Source of the DNA: Methylocystis rosea SV97
GTDB lineage: Bacteria; Pseudomonadota; Alphaproteobacteria; Rhizobiales; Beijerinckiaceae
NCBI RefSeq assembly: GCF_000372845.1
Contig: NZ_KB889963.1
Location: forward strand, 868,001 to 932,000
Direction of reading: 5' to 3'
DNA: 64,000 nt
The notes under the pieces were generated by a model. It worked only from the letters and a program-made list of their open reading frames with translations. It made no database searches and had not been told where the DNA came from. The position numbers were made by a program, and so were the translations under genes. This document shows, in pieces, positions 26,900 through 36,689 of the stretch (position 1 is the stretch's first letter; the number at the start of each line of letters is the position of its first letter).

Positions 26900-27361
26900 A
26901 TGTCTGGCAGCATTAGCCCTTGGCCAGTGGTCAAGACCGGCTCTAGCGAACATCCCATCAAGACACTGCAATATCTGCTGAGGGCGCGCGGACATAGCGC
27001 CGTCGTGGATGGTCTGTTCGGTCCGCAAACCGACGCGGCGGTAAAGGCATTTCAAGCAAGCCAGGGATTAACGGCGGATGGGATTGTCGGCCCAACCACT
27101 TGGACGGCCCTTGTCGTGCAGGTCAAAAAAGGAAGCCAAGGCGACGCGGTTAGGGGAGTGCAGGAGGAGTTTCAGTTTCGCAATCTGTCTGGCGATCCCA
27201 GCAAGGGACCGCAGGTCGATGGAATCTTCGGACCAGTGACAGACGCATCGGTGCGTGGTTTTCAGCAAGCGCTTTCACTCGACATCCCTTCCGTGAAAGT
27301 GGACGGAATTGTCGGTCCGGTTACTTGGCAGGCTCTGGTGAGCGGCATGCTTTCTTTTTAG
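26900..27361 (+). CDS. two-domain peptidoglycan-binding protein
   Basis: The 153-residue protein starts at an ATG preceded by GGGGAGG and has two PG_binding_1 repeats (VDGLFGPQTDAAVKAFQ, VDGIFGPVTDASVRGFQ), each closed by GPTTW/GPVTW. The second repeat has an insertion (FQFRNLSGDPSKGPQ). No secretion signal is seen. Third of the tandem group. Confidence 0.85.
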   Translation: MSGSISPWPVVKTGSSEHPIKTLQYLLRARGHSAVVDGLFGPQTDAAVKAFQASQGLTADGIVGPTTWTALVVQVKKGSQGDAVRGVQEEFQFRNLSGDPSKGPQVDGIFGPVTDASVRGFQQALSLDIPSVKVDGIVGPVTWQALVSGMLSF

Positions 27362-27423
27362 CGTCGGCTTCAAAGGGGTCCGGAGGCCAACCGGGCTCAT
27401 GTTTTTTGACAGGATGGCACGCC

Positions 27424-27870
27424 ATGGCGGAACCGATATTGAAGCAAGGATCTAGGGATCCCGCCGTGCGGGACCTACAAGAGGCCCTTAAATCTCTCGG
27501 ATTCGATGTCGGCCCCGTTGATGGAGAGTTCGGGGCGAAAACTGAGAGCGCAGTTAAGAAATTTCAGCAGGCGCGGGAGATCGCGGTTGATGGCGTGGTG
27601 GGCCGAGTTACGTGGATCAACATTGACGAAGCTGATCAAAGCCACCCCGTGCTGAAGATCGGCTCGACGGGCCTACCCGTTCGTCGTCTGCAGAGCCGAA
27701 TGAGCGCTGTCGGTTTCAACACCGGCGGAGTCGACGGGCGCTTCGGCGCCATGACTGAAGCGGCAGTCAAGAAGTTGCAGCACGATTATCACCTAGACAG
27801 TGACGGCATCGTTGGTCTGAAGACTTGGCAAGTCGTTGACGCCCTCGAGAATGAGGGAGGCGTAAGCTAA
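27424..27870 (+). CDS. two-domain peptidoglycan-binding protein
   Basis: The 148-residue protein (start MAEPILKQGSRDPAVRDL) has two PG_binding_1 repeats (VDGEFGAKTESAVKKFQ and VDGRFGAMTEAAVKKLQ). It is the fourth member of the tandem group and, like the others, lacks signal peptide and catalytic domain. An L,D-transpeptidase lipoprotein gene follows 132 bp later on the same strand. Confidence 0.85.
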   Translation: MAEPILKQGSRDPAVRDLQEALKSLGFDVGPVDGEFGAKTESAVKKFQQAREIAVDGVVGRVTWINIDEADQSHPVLKIGSTGLPVRRLQSRMSAVGFNTGGVDGRFGAMTEAAVKKLQHDYHLDSDGIVGLKTWQVVDALENEGGVS

Positions 27871-28002
27871 TCTGATCACGATTTAGCAGCCATGTTGCGC
27901 TTCCGACCTCGCCATCCCCCGCGCCGATCCCCACCGGGCGAATTGGTTAACGGCGCGGATATAGCTATATTGAGGGGACGCAGCCGAGGACGGTGATCGC
28001 CC

Positions 28003-28752
28003 ATGCCTCCCAGAATCCGACAAATCCTGATCATATTTGCCTCAGCAGCGGCTGGGGCCGGCCTTGCTGGATGCGCCAGCACGCAGACGCCTGCGACGCT
28101 GAGCGCCTCCGCCGTTGCGCCGACGCCTCGCAGCGATCCTGCCGCGCCGGGGGGCCGCATCGACGCCGTCGCCGTCCAAAGCGGCAATCTCTACGGCGAG
28201 ATGAAGGACGCCGGCTTCATCGTTCCGGCGGTCAGACCCGGCCTCGTCGATGCAGCATTCCATCGCGCCAACGTCGCCTATTCGACCAGAGAAACTCCAG
28301 GGACGATCGTGGTCGATCCCGCCGGACACTATCTCTATTACGTCGAAGCGGGCGGCCGGGCGACCCGCTACGGCATCGGCGTTGGTCGCGACGGTTTCGC
28401 CTGGTCGGGGGAAGCGACGATCAAGAGCAAGCAGGAATGGCCGGACTGGTATCCGCCAAAGGAAATGATCGAACGCAGGCCCGACCTTAAAAAACAGCTG
28501 GTTGAGCTGCAAAGCGGTCTTGGCATGCATGGCGGTCCTGGAAATCCGTTGGGAGCCCGGGCGATGTATCTCTGGCAAGGGGATCGAGATACGCTCTTTC
28601 GCATCCACGGCACGAATGAGCCATGGACCATCGGGAAGAGCCAATCGTCTGGCTGCATCCGGATGATCAATCAGGACGCGATGGATCTCTACCAAAAAAC
28701 GACCCCTGGAACCCGAGTCGTCGTTCTTCCCGCCAAAGTGGCGCGCCGGTAG
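28003..28752 (+). CDS. L,D-transpeptidase (YkuD) lipoprotein
   Basis: The 249-residue protein has a lipobox (GLAGC at residues 21-25) and a YkuD domain (about 105-245) with the catalytic motif HGTNEPWTIGKSQSSGCIRM, in which the His and the Ser-x-Gly-Cys are intact. An extended loop with WYPPKEMIERRP matches the ErfK/YnhG group. It cross-links meso-diaminopimelate residues or anchors proteins to peptidoglycan from the membrane side. It follows the four peptidoglycan-binding genes. Confidence 0.92.
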   Translation: MPPRIRQILIIFASAAAGAGLAGCASTQTPATLSASAVAPTPRSDPAAPGGRIDAVAVQSGNLYGEMKDAGFIVPAVRPGLVDAAFHRANVAYSTRETPGTIVVDPAGHYLYYVEAGGRATRYGIGVGRDGFAWSGEATIKSKQEWPDWYPPKEMIERRPDLKKQLVELQSGLGMHGGPGNPLGARAMYLWQGDRDTLFRIHGTNEPWTIGKSQSSGCIRMINQDAMDLYQKTTPGTRVVVLPAKVARR

Positions 28753-28898
28753 CCCCGGCTAAAGCCGTTCTAGCCAGCCGGTTGCGGATGGGATTTCGGC
28801 GGCGCCCCTGATGATCTCGCGCGTTAGCCTGCTATCCGCCTGACGCTCACGCCTGCAACGGAAATCCCGCGGGCGGGCTAACTCCGCTCATGCCGCCA

Positions 28899-29009
28899 GA
28901 GCAGGTTTACGAAAAAGTTGACGAACTTTTTCGATGAGAACCTGCTGCGTCATTTTGATTTCGAGCGATTCCGTATCGATCACGTGATTTCATGCGATCG
29001 GGAAGCGCT
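28899..29009 (+). repeat. dispersed palindromic repeat, copy 1
   Basis: The element runs GAGCAGGTT, then an inverted pair CGAAAAAGTT/AACTTTTTCG, then AACCTGCT, GCGATTCC, a second palindrome GATCACGTGATTTCATGCGATC and GGGAAGCGCT. The same order of blocks, inverted, is at 45126-45220. It overlaps the last ten codons and the stop of the OYE gene on the other strand. Confidence 0.85.
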
Positions 29010-30056
29010 CATGGCCGGATAGTCCGTGTAACCCTCCGGACCTTTCGTATAAAAGGTCGCCGGCTGAGGTTCATTCAACGCCGCATGCCTGCGAAGACGC
29101 TCGGGCAGGTCCGGATTGGCGATGTAGAGCTTGCCAAACGCCGCCGCGTCGGCGTCGCCCGCGGCGATCGCGGCTTCGGCAGCTTGAGCATCATAGCCCT
29201 CATTAACAATGTAGGCGCCGCCGAATTCCTCCTTGAGAACGCGTCCGAGCGCGTCGGGTCCCGCATGTTCGCGGGCGCAGATGAAGGCGACGCCGCGCTT
29301 GCCGAGTTCACGCGCGACATAGCCGAACGTCGCCGCGGGGTCGGAATCGCCCATCGAGTGGGAATCGCCGCGCGGCGCCAGATGCATGCCGACGCGGCCT
29401 GGCCCCCAGACGGCGATAGCGGCGTCGGTCGCTTCAAGCATGAGGCGCGCGCGGTTTTCGACCGAGCCGCCATAGCGATCCGTTCGCGTGTTCGCGCTGT
29501 CCTGGAGAAACTGGTCGAGCAGATAGCCATTGGCGCCGTGCAACTCCACGCCGTCGAAACCGGCCGCCTTGGCGTTTTCAGCGCCGCGCCGATAGGCCTC
29601 GACGATTTCCGCGATCTCGGAAAGCGCGAGGGCGCGGGGTATCGGATAGGGCTGGTAGGGGCGCAACAGGCTCACATGTCCGGCGGTCGCGATCGCGCTC
29701 GGCCCGACAGGAGGCGCGCCGTTGAGGTAGATGGGATGCGAGACGCGGCCGACATGCCAGAGCTGCAGCATGATCCGTCCGCCAGCATCGTGCACCGCCT
29801 CCGTGATCCGTCTCCATCCTTCGGTCTGCGCCTCCGACCAAATCCCCGGCGTGTCGGGATAGCCGACGCCCATCGGCATGATCGATGTTGCTTCAGTGAG
29901 GATGAGCCCAGCGGAAGCGCGCTGCACATAATAATCCCTCATGAGCGCGTTGGGGACACGCCCTTCGCTGGCGCGGCAGCGGGTGAGAGGCGCCATGATG
30001 ATGCGGTTCGGCAATTCCATCTCGCCGATGCGCACGGGTTGAAACAAGATCGACAT
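28980..30056 (-). CDS. Old yellow enzyme family ene-reductase
   Basis: The 358-residue FMN enzyme starts MSILFQPVRIGEMELPNRII and has MAPLTRCRAS, LQLWHVGRVSHP, the catalytic-pair region VELHGANGYLLDQF and the TDRYGGSVENR motif. It should reduce activated C=C bonds or nitro groups with NAD(P)H (NemA/alkene reductase group). Its last ten codons (from MSASRSHEIT) and stop lie within the dispersed repeat, so the C-terminal end was formed by the repeat. Confidence 0.92.
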   Translation of the reverse strand: MSILFQPVRIGEMELPNRIIMAPLTRCRASEGRVPNALMRDYYVQRASAGLILTEATSIMPMGVGYPDTPGIWSEAQTEGWRRITEAVHDAGGRIMLQLWHVGRVSHPIYLNGAPPVGPSAIATAGHVSLLRPYQPYPIPRALALSEIAEIVEAYRRGAENAKAAGFDGVELHGANGYLLDQFLQDSANTRTDRYGGSVENRARLMLEATDAAIAVWGPGRVGMHLAPRGDSHSMGDSDPAATFGYVARELGKRGVAFICAREHAGPDALGRVLKEEFGGAYIVNEGYDAQAAEAAIAAGDADAAAFGKLYIANPDLPERLRRHAALNEPQPATFYTKGPEGYTDYPAMSASRSHEIT

Positions 30057-30262
30057 TGGGATGCTCTGCCTATGTGAGGACCTAATTTTCAGGGAAGGAG
30101 TTCTCGTGCTCGGCTCCGCGCGCCGAGCTTTACAAACGCCAAGCATCGTCTCAGCCTGGCTATTGAACCGTTGAGACACCCTGAAAGCTTCTACGGGATT
30201 TTCCGAGACTGACAATGCCGCGCGAGGCGTCTGATGCGAACATCGAAAGACTGGAGTGAAAG

Positions 30263-31024
30263 ATGAGCAAGACCCTTCTCAGCGACTGGACCCTCGTCGC
30301 GTTCAAACAAAGAGAGGAAGAGCGTCGTGGAGAAGAAAATCGTCGCGTAACAGAGCAGGCTCATGCGGCCTCGTTCGCGCCAGCCGAGGCGCCGCCGCGT
30401 GACAGTGAGATGCTGCGCAGCGAATGGACCATCGCGGCTTTGCAGAAAAGATTTGCCGCTCTGGAGCAAAGACTCGCCGCTGTGGAACAAAGTGAAGAAG
30501 AACGCCGGCGATCTGAACTCGTCGAGGCCGCGGCGCGCGCCCGGCGAGAGGAAGAGCAGGAACAGATCGTTTTGGGGACCTCGACTGACACAGCTCCTGA
30601 TCAGAGTCAGGCGCACTGGCAGGAGGTCGAACAACCGCAATTTGTTCAGGCCGAGGTTGAACCGCGAGAGGCAGAAGCGATCTTACACGCCCACGAGCAA
30701 GTATTTGAGCAAAAAGCCCCCGAAATTGTCAGAGACAGTCAAGGATACAAAAGCCGTTTCGAAGTCCATCCTGCTCCCCGTCGCGGGATCGTTCGGACGA
30801 TCGCGTACAGGTTCGTTTCTGTCGTCATCACGGCTTTGATCGCCGCAGCGATAGGTTTCGGGATCGCCGTTTTCACCGTGCCGATCGAGAAAGCGACGGA
30901 GTTCCATACTTACGTAAATCGCGCGCTCGCCGGTTTGCACGGCAAATACCGAGTCGAGCGGCGCACGCCTCCCGCTACTCCACCCGATCAGGGACGTTCG
31001 TCATCCCCTGATGGATCTCGCTGA
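30263..31024 (+). CDS. coiled-coil membrane protein, unknown
   Basis: The 253-residue protein begins MSKTLLSDWTLVAFKQREEE. It has a Glu/Arg-rich coiled-coil part (about 15-110, with repeated heptad-like ALEQRLAAVEQSEEE), a Gln/Glu-rich linker, one membrane segment (about 188-210: VSVVITALIAAAIGFGIAVF) and a proline-rich tail. It is not recognised as a named family. The MSKTLLSDW start repeats near residue 52 as LRSEWTIAALQ, hinting at an internal duplication. Confidence 0.7.
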   Translation: MSKTLLSDWTLVAFKQREEERRGEENRRVTEQAHAASFAPAEAPPRDSEMLRSEWTIAALQKRFAALEQRLAAVEQSEEERRRSELVEAAARARREEEQEQIVLGTSTDTAPDQSQAHWQEVEQPQFVQAEVEPREAEAILHAHEQVFEQKAPEIVRDSQGYKSRFEVHPAPRRGIVRTIAYRFVSVVITALIAAAIGFGIAVFTVPIEKATEFHTYVNRALAGLHGKYRVERRTPPATPPDQGRSSSPDGSR

Positions 31025-31293
31025 GAGGGGCAAGAACGTAGATAAGAGTAATGCTACATGCAGGAATTGCGTCAGCGTGCGAATTTCGCGCCGCCTTAGT
31101 CGGCCGCTTGAAGCAATGCAGCTTCAAGCGCGGCGTCGAGATATCGGCCGACCTCAGTTACGCGTTCATCGTCGAACTGCCCGAAGAGCGTGACGGCTGG
31201 TCATATTCAAAGACCGACTTTCCATCTTCATCTTCGAACAGCACGCCAGAGCAGGGCTTTCGGCGTCGTAGTTCCGACTGGATCGTCGGGCGG

Positions 31294-31713
31294 CTAGTTC
31301 GTGCAGCGTTCGGACAGAAACTTCGCGTCGATCGTGAAGCCTGAGCGAGTCCCCTTCGCCGTTGCCTTGGACTGCGCGCGATACCAGTTTTTGAAGTCGC
31401 CGGTGAACAGCAGACTCGTGACGTCGCGCGCGTCCTTCGGGCCGCATTCGATCGTGACGATGATCTGATCATTCGCGTGCGTAACTGAAGGCTTCGCGCA
31501 ACTTTCGTCCTGGGCGCCGATGATGCTGTCGCCCCCTTCGATGCAGACGTCATTGGTCTGCAGCCCGATCTCCGGCGAAATCGTCGAAATGCGCCAAAGG
31601 CCCGGCCGGCGCTTCGGCAGTTCAGCGTCACCTGCAAATGCAGGCGAATGCGCGCCCGCCAAAATCAAGAGAGCGACGACGAGACCGGAGGAAATAAGTT
31701 GTGCGCGTTGCAT
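31294..31713 (-). CDS. DUF3617-like periplasmic protein
   Basis: The 139-residue protein has a signal peptide ending at PAFA and the DUF3617 pattern RRPGLWRISTIS ... NDVCIEGG, with three further cysteines (SCAKP, ECGPK, ERCTN). Function unknown. It diverges from the pentapeptide-repeat gene. Confidence 0.75.
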   Translation of the reverse strand: MQRAQLISSGLVVALLILAGAHSPAFAGDAELPKRRPGLWRISTISPEIGLQTNDVCIEGGDSIIGAQDESCAKPSVTHANDQIIVTIECGPKDARDVTSLLFTGDFKNWYRAQSKATAKGTRSGFTIDAKFLSERCTN

Positions 31714-31871
31714 CTCCCTTCCTTATCGCGAAAGCGCATGGCGATCTACGTGCTGCCGGCGCCGTGGCCGATGGCTGCCCTTCTTTCCCCGCGCGCCCGG
31801 GAAATTGTCCTGTTGCGTCTTCTGCACCGCCGTACATACCTTTGCGAAGCCATGTGCCGGGGATTTGCGGG

Positions 31872-32525
31872 ATGAGTTCGCCCAATCTGATGCGAGTCGG
31901 TCGCGAACTTTTATTTGTCGCGACCGCGCTTCTTTTCGCCGCCGCGCCCTTGTGCGCCTTAGCTGCGGAGATGACTCGCGCCGACATCGAACGTAAGGTC
32001 GCCGAAGCGCAGGGTAAGCCGATCGATCTTTCAAATCTCGATCTTTCAGGCCTCGATCTTTCCGGCCTTAACCTGCATGGCGCAGACTTTTTCTCCACCA
32101 AGCTCGCGGGCGCGAAGCTGGCGAAGGCCGATCTGTCGGGTGCGAATTTCACGCGCGCCGATTTGCAGAACGCCGACCTCTCGGGCGCTCAGATGAAGGC
32201 CGCGACGCTTTACGCCGCGATTCTCGATGGCGCCAGTTTTGCCGATGCCGACCTCTCGAATGCGCGCATCATCGGCGGCGGAAAGGGCGTCAACTTTCGC
32301 AATGCGAAGCTGATCGGCGCGGATCTCGGCGCCGATCCGGCCAATCAGGGCATGGTTCCCGTGCGCGCCGAACTCCCCGACGCCAATTTCGAGGGGGCGG
32401 ACCTTACGCGCGCCAATCTCACCCATGCAGTTCTAACCGGCGCCAATTTCACCGCGGCGATCGTGACCGGCGCACGTTTCGACTATGCCGTCCTCGACGG
32501 CTCGAACCTTTCTCTCGGGCGCTGA
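31872..32525 (+). CDS. pentapeptide-repeat exported protein
   Basis: The 217-residue protein has a signal peptide (to LCALA) and two blocks of A(D/N)LXX repeats forming a right-handed quadrilateral helix (LSNLDLSGLDLSGLNLHGADF, then ADLSGANFTRADLQNADLSG and later EGADLTRANLTHAVLTGANF, each continuing further). A loop with GGGKGVNFR breaks the second block. The role is unknown; exported pentapeptide proteins are common in methylotrophs. Confidence 0.85.
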   Translation: MSSPNLMRVGRELLFVATALLFAAAPLCALAAEMTRADIERKVAEAQGKPIDLSNLDLSGLDLSGLNLHGADFFSTKLAGAKLAKADLSGANFTRADLQNADLSGAQMKAATLYAAILDGASFADADLSNARIIGGGKGVNFRNAKLIGADLGADPANQGMVPVRAELPDANFEGADLTRANLTHAVLTGANFTAAIVTGARFDYAVLDGSNLSLGR

Positions 32526-32602
32526 CTCCTGCGGCGTCATGCCAAAAATTCCTGTGCTGCTAGGGAATATTTCCGCGAGACGCAAAGAGAAGGTTGCATT
32601 AA

Positions 32603-33508
32603 GTGCGCCGTATCCGACACCAACGCATCCGCATCATGAGCGCCAAAGGACCGCCATCGTGTCTGGCTATGCCAGTCGTTCTGCTCGCGTTCTGCCTGGT
32701 CGTTCCTATAGCCCATGCTGGCGATATCGAACGCGGCCGCTATCTCGTCGAAGCGCTGACGGCCTGCGACAACTGCCATACGCCGCGCGGCGCAGCAGGC
32801 TATGATCTCTCCAGTCGCTTGAGCGGCGGCGCGCAGACATTCTCCGACAAATCCTATGTCGTGCGCGGTCCCAACATCTCTCCAGACAGAGAGACCGGCG
32901 TCGGCGCGTGGACCGATGAAGAATTGCGCGCCGCGATCGTCGACGGAGTCGGCCGGGATGGCCGCCTTGCGCCTGTCATGCCGTCGGACTCCTACAAGCC
33001 CCTGACGCCGAGCGATCTCGACGCGATCATCGCCTTTCTGCGCTCGGCGACGCCAATCCACGCGCCGCTTCAGTCGCCGCAGCAGCGCAGCGGCGAATGG
33101 ACGCCTCGCCTGATGCCCGGAGCGGCGGCGGCCTTTGATGACGCGTCTCTTGCCGACAAAAACACGCGCGGCCTCTATGTCGCGTCGCTCGCCCGTTGCC
33201 TGTCGTGTCACAGCGAGGAGGTCGACGGCGCGCCTGATTATCAAAATCGTCTCGGCGCGGGCGGAAAAACCTTCCGCAACGCCGCCGGCGTCGTCGTCGC
33301 CTCCAACATCACGTCGCATCCGGCAAAGGGCGTCGGCGCCTGGTCGGACGATGACTTGAAGCGCGCGATCACACAGGGCGTGGCGCGCGACGGCGCGCCG
33401 CTGAAGCCGCCCATGTCGACGCTCTCCAAAGCGCATTTTTCGAAGATGTCGCCCGATGATCTCGACACGCTCGTCGCCTGGGTGCGAACGATTCCGCCAA
33501 AGGAATGA
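32603..33508 (+). CDS. di-heme c-type cytochrome
   Basis: The protein has up to 301 residues (or 290 from an ATG at 32636, which gives a better signal peptide ending at IAHA). It has two cytochrome c domains with heme motifs ACDNCH (near residue 55) and RCLSCH (near 200) and later Met ligands. The layout is that of the cytochrome subunit of membrane alcohol/aldehyde/gluconate dehydrogenases, but with two hemes rather than three. No dehydrogenase partner is adjacent. Confidence 0.85.
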   Translation: MRRIRHQRIRIMSAKGPPSCLAMPVVLLAFCLVVPIAHAGDIERGRYLVEALTACDNCHTPRGAAGYDLSSRLSGGAQTFSDKSYVVRGPNISPDRETGVGAWTDEELRAAIVDGVGRDGRLAPVMPSDSYKPLTPSDLDAIIAFLRSATPIHAPLQSPQQRSGEWTPRLMPGAAAAFDDASLADKNTRGLYVASLARCLSCHSEEVDGAPDYQNRLGAGGKTFRNAAGVVVASNITSHPAKGVGAWSDDDLKRAITQGVARDGAPLKPPMSTLSKAHFSKMSPDDLDTLVAWVRTIPPKE

Positions 33509-33509
33509 G

Positions 33510-34379
33510 CTAACGCGGCTTTGACGCCGCGTCGCGGATCGCCTCGGCGAGTTCGCCTTCGAAAAGCATCGCAGAACCATAATGCGTCTCGATATCGAAG
33601 GGCCGTTTCTGATTCATGTCGAGCGAAGCGCTATGCATGGCGATCAGGCGGCCGTCTTCGGTGAAAAGGCCGGAACCCGAGCCGCCATAGCCGTCATTGC
33701 AGTCGTGACGCACGCGACGAATGTGACCTTCGGTGGGTTCATCGACGCGATAAACATCGCATGATTCAATACTGGCCACGAGGCGTGTGTTGGAATGTCC
33801 GGCCGGCGAGACCATCACGACCTTGAAGCGCGCGCCGGTGGCGACATCGCTGACGTCCGGCGAAGGCTGGGGTTTCACGGTTTCAGGCGTGGGCTGAAGC
33901 AGACGCAGCAAGGCCCAGTCGTCTGTGATGTGCAGAGCTTTCGAATCGACGGACGCGCCGATGCGAAGGCTGTTCTCATCGAAATAATAGTCGCCGCCAG
34001 CGATCCTGAAGAAGCAATTCGTCACCGGATGGGTTGGGACGAGACGCCGGTCGACGAAATTATGCGCATTCATCACGACGAGATCATGCGAACCGACGAG
34101 CCAGGCGGCCGCCGCGCGCTCCAGCGTTCCGAAATCTGAGTAGCACATGAGCACGCCGGCGCCGGCGAAGCGATTGGCGTCCGCCTCCGTCATCGCTTGC
34201 CGCCGGTCGTCGGGGTAAAGCGCGGCGTGGGCTGTTTGCGCGCCGATGCGCGCAAACGTCACGCCGAGCAGCATGAGCATGACCAGGGCGACCGGAAAAG
34301 CGGGGGAGCGCAGATTCGCCGGAGGGAACACGCGATGGCGGCGCGCGGGCGAATTCATGGGCCCGACAGGTTTTGGCAT
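33510..34379 (-). CDS. trypsin-like serine protease
   Basis: The start is uncertain; from MPKPVGPMNS the protein is 289 residues with an N-terminal membrane anchor or signal (FPVALVMLMLLGVTFA), while a start at 34535 is open in frame. The catalytic triad can be traced: His in VVMNAHNFVD, Asp in ITDDWALL and Ser in YGGSGSGLF. Cys residues flank these regions. It is a secreted or anchored V8/trypsin-like endopeptidase; substrate unknown. It is divergent from mxaF. Confidence 0.75.
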   Translation of the reverse strand: MPKPVGPMNSPARRHRVFPPANLRSPAFPVALVMLMLLGVTFARIGAQTAHAALYPDDRRQAMTEADANRFAGAGVLMCYSDFGTLERAAAAWLVGSHDLVVMNAHNFVDRRLVPTHPVTNCFFRIAGGDYYFDENSLRIGASVDSKALHITDDWALLRLLQPTPETVKPQPSPDVSDVATGARFKVVMVSPAGHSNTRLVASIESCDVYRVDEPTEGHIRRVRHDCNDGYGGSGSGLFTEDGRLIAMHSASLDMNQKRPFDIETHYGSAMLFEGELAEAIRDAASKPR

Positions 34380-34704
34380 TCGATGCTTCTGATGAGGAGG
34401 AGAGGATCGTCCCTCAACAAAAGCTGTGCGCGATTTTGCGTCAAGCGCCACGACATCGGGAAGTATGGAGAGCAAACATGCCGATCTTTCCCGAGATACA
34501 TTACCGATAAATCGTGAAGACTCGGCCTTGCGCATAAACTTATATGCCGGCGGATCGTCTCTCGAATTTGCGCGCGAACGCGCAGCGAGAATAAGCGACC
34601 GTCAATGAACCACGGCGGCTGCATTTTGCCGTCTATTTGCGGGGCGACGTCGCCGTCGAAGACGCCATGAAGGCGTCCGGGCGAGGTTGCAGGAGGACTC
34701 GTCG
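34380..34704. other. intergenic region before mxaF
   Basis: The 325 bp between the protease start and mxaF should carry the mxa promoter and leader. No sigma-54 or clear -35/-10 pair could be picked with confidence. An AGGAGG ribosome site for mxaF is at about 34689-34694. Confidence 0.5.
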
Positions 34705-36579
34705 ATGAGGAAACTGCTGAATTCCGTGTCCCTGTTGTCCGTGCTGATCGCGGCGCCGATGGTGACGATGTCCGCTGCGACTGCCGAGGATAAGCTCGAA
34801 GCTCTGACGAAGAGCGAAGACAACTGGGCCATGCAGGGCAAGAACTACAGCTCCAACCACTACAGCACGCTGACCCAGGTCAACGCCGATAACGTCAAGA
34901 ACCTCAAGGTCGCCTGGTCGTTCTCGACCGGTCTGCTCAGCGGCCACGAAGGTTCGCCGATCGTCATCGACGGCAAAATGTATATTCACACGTCTTTTCC
35001 CAATAATACGTTCGCGCTCAACCTCGACGACCCGACCCGCATTCTCTGGCAGCATAAGCCCAAGCAGAACGCCGCGGCGCGCGCCGTCGCCTGTTGCGAC
35101 ATCGTCAATCGTGGTCTCGCCTACTGGCCCGGCGACGGCAAGGCACCCGCGCTGATCGTGAAGACGCTGCTCGACGGCCATGTCGTCGCGCTGAACGCCA
35201 GCACCGGCGAGGAATACTGGAAGATCGAAAACTCCGACTTCAAGGTCGGCTCCACGCTGACCGTCGCGCCGCACATCTATAAGGACATTGTGCTCATCGG
35301 CAGCTCGGGCGCCGAACTGGGCGTGCGCGGCTACATGACCGCTTATGACGTGCGCACCGGCGAGCAGAAGTGGCGCGCCTACGCGACCGGTCCGGATTCG
35401 GACGTGCTGATCGGCGACGACTTCAACAAGGCCAATCCGCATTATGGTCAGAAGGGCCTCGGCACAGCGACCTGGGAAGGCGACGCCTGGAAGATCGGCG
35501 GCGGCACCAATTGGGGCTGGTTCGCTTACGATTCGGGCACCAACCTCGTTTACTACGGCAGCGGCAATCCGGCGCCGTGGAACGAGACGATGCGTCCTGG
35601 CGACAACAAGTGGACGATGACCATTTGGGGCCGCGACCTCAACACGGGCGAGGCGAAGTTCGGCTATCAGAAGACGCCGCACGATGAATGGGACTACGCC
35701 GGCATCAACTTCATGATGCTCAGCGAGCAGAAGGACAAGGACGGCAAGCTGCGCAAGCTGCTGACCCATCCTGACCGCAACGGCATCGTCTATACGCTCG
35801 ACCGTACCGACGGCACGCTGGTCTCCGCCGACAAGATCGACGACACGGTCAATGTGTTCAAGAAGGTCGATCTGAAGAGCGGCCTGCCGGTGCGCGATCC
35901 GGAATATGGCACGCGGATGGACCATCTCGCCAAGGATATCTGTCCCTCGGCGATGGGCTATCACAACCAGGGCCTCGACTCCTACGATCCCAATAAGGAG
36001 TTGTTCTTCCTCGGCGTGAACCACATCTGCATGGACTGGGAGCCCTTCATGCTTCCCTATCGCGCGGGTCAGTTCTTCGTCGGCGCGACGCTCAACATGT
36101 TTCCGGGTCCGAAGGGTGATCGTCAGAAGGCTGAAGGCCTCGGCCAGATCAAGGCCTACAACGCCATCACCGGCAAGTTCAAATGGGAGAAGATGGAGCG
36201 CTTCGCTGTTTGGGGCGGCACCGCCGCCACCGCCGGCAACGTCGTCTTCTACGGAACGCTCGACGGCTTCATCAAGGCCCGTCACAGCGACACCGGCGAA
36301 CTGCTGTGGAAGTTCAAGCTGCCGTCCGGCGTCATCGGACATCCGATCGTCTATCAGCACAACGGCGTTGAATATCTCGCCATCATGTATGGCGTCGGCG
36401 GTTGGCCGGGCGTTGGCCTCGTGTTCGATCTCCAGGATCCGACAGCCGGTCTCGGCGCGGTTGGCGCCTTCAAGCAGCTCGCCAACTACACGCAGATGGG
36501 CGGCGGCGTGATGGTGTTCTCGCTCGACGGCAAAGGCCCCTACGACGATCTGAGCGTGGGCGAATACAAGGCGAACTAA
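34705..36579 (+). CDS. mxaF: PQQ methanol dehydrogenase large subunit, calcium type
   Basis: Start at [13 protein letters not shown], with AGGAGG before it. The 624-residue precursor has a 27-residue signal peptide. In mature numbering the vicinal disulfide Cys103-Cys104 (ACC) and the catalytic Asp303 (in HDEWDYAG) fall exactly at the canonical positions. Residue 305 is Ala, which marks a calcium-dependent MxaF; XoxF lanthanide enzymes have Asp there. The eight-bladed PQQ propeller is complete. It oxidises methanol to formaldehyde in the periplasm with MxaI and passes electrons to MxaG. Confidence 0.99.
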   Translation: MRKLLNSVSLLSVLIAAPMVTMSAATAEDKLEALTKSEDNWAMQGKNYSSNHYSTLTQVNADNVKNLKVAWSFSTGLLSGHEGSPIVIDGKMYIHTSFPNNTFALNLDDPTRILWQHKPKQNAAARAVACCDIVNRGLAYWPGDGKAPALIVKTLLDGHVVALNASTGEEYWKIENSDFKVGSTLTVAPHIYKDIVLIGSSGAELGVRGYMTAYDVRTGEQKWRAYATGPDSDVLIGDDFNKANPHYGQKGLGTATWEGDAWKIGGGTNWGWFAYDSGTNLVYYGSGNPAPWNETMRPGDNKWTMTIWGRDLNTGEAKFGYQKTPHDEWDYAGINFMMLSEQKDKDGKLRKLLTHPDRNGIVYTLDRTDGTLVSADKIDDTVNVFKKVDLKSGLPVRDPEYGTRMDHLAKDICPSAMGYHNQGLDSYDPNKELFFLGVNHICMDWEPFMLPYRAGQFFVGATLNMFPGPKGDRQKAEGLGQIKAYNAITGKFKWEKMERFAVWGGTAATAGNVVFYGTLDGFIKARHSDTGELLWKFKLPSGVIGHPIVYQHNGVEYLAIMYGVGGWPGVGLVFDLQDPTAGLGAVGAFKQLANYTQMGGGVMVFSLDGKGPYDDLSVGEYKAN

Positions 36580-36689
36580 TCGCCGCTCGTTCCATCGATC
36601 TCTTCCGCCTGAGGCGGTTACGAGACGCCTGTTCGGACGCGCCCCCATGCGTCCGAGCAGGCGATCGAAATGATCACGGAAAGAAAGCC

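Noticed and set aside
34633-36648. A 671-codon open frame on the minus strand across mxaF
   Set aside because: It is the antisense shadow of a highly biased GC-rich gene. MxaF on the plus strand has every expected catalytic residue, and the minus frame shows no family pattern.
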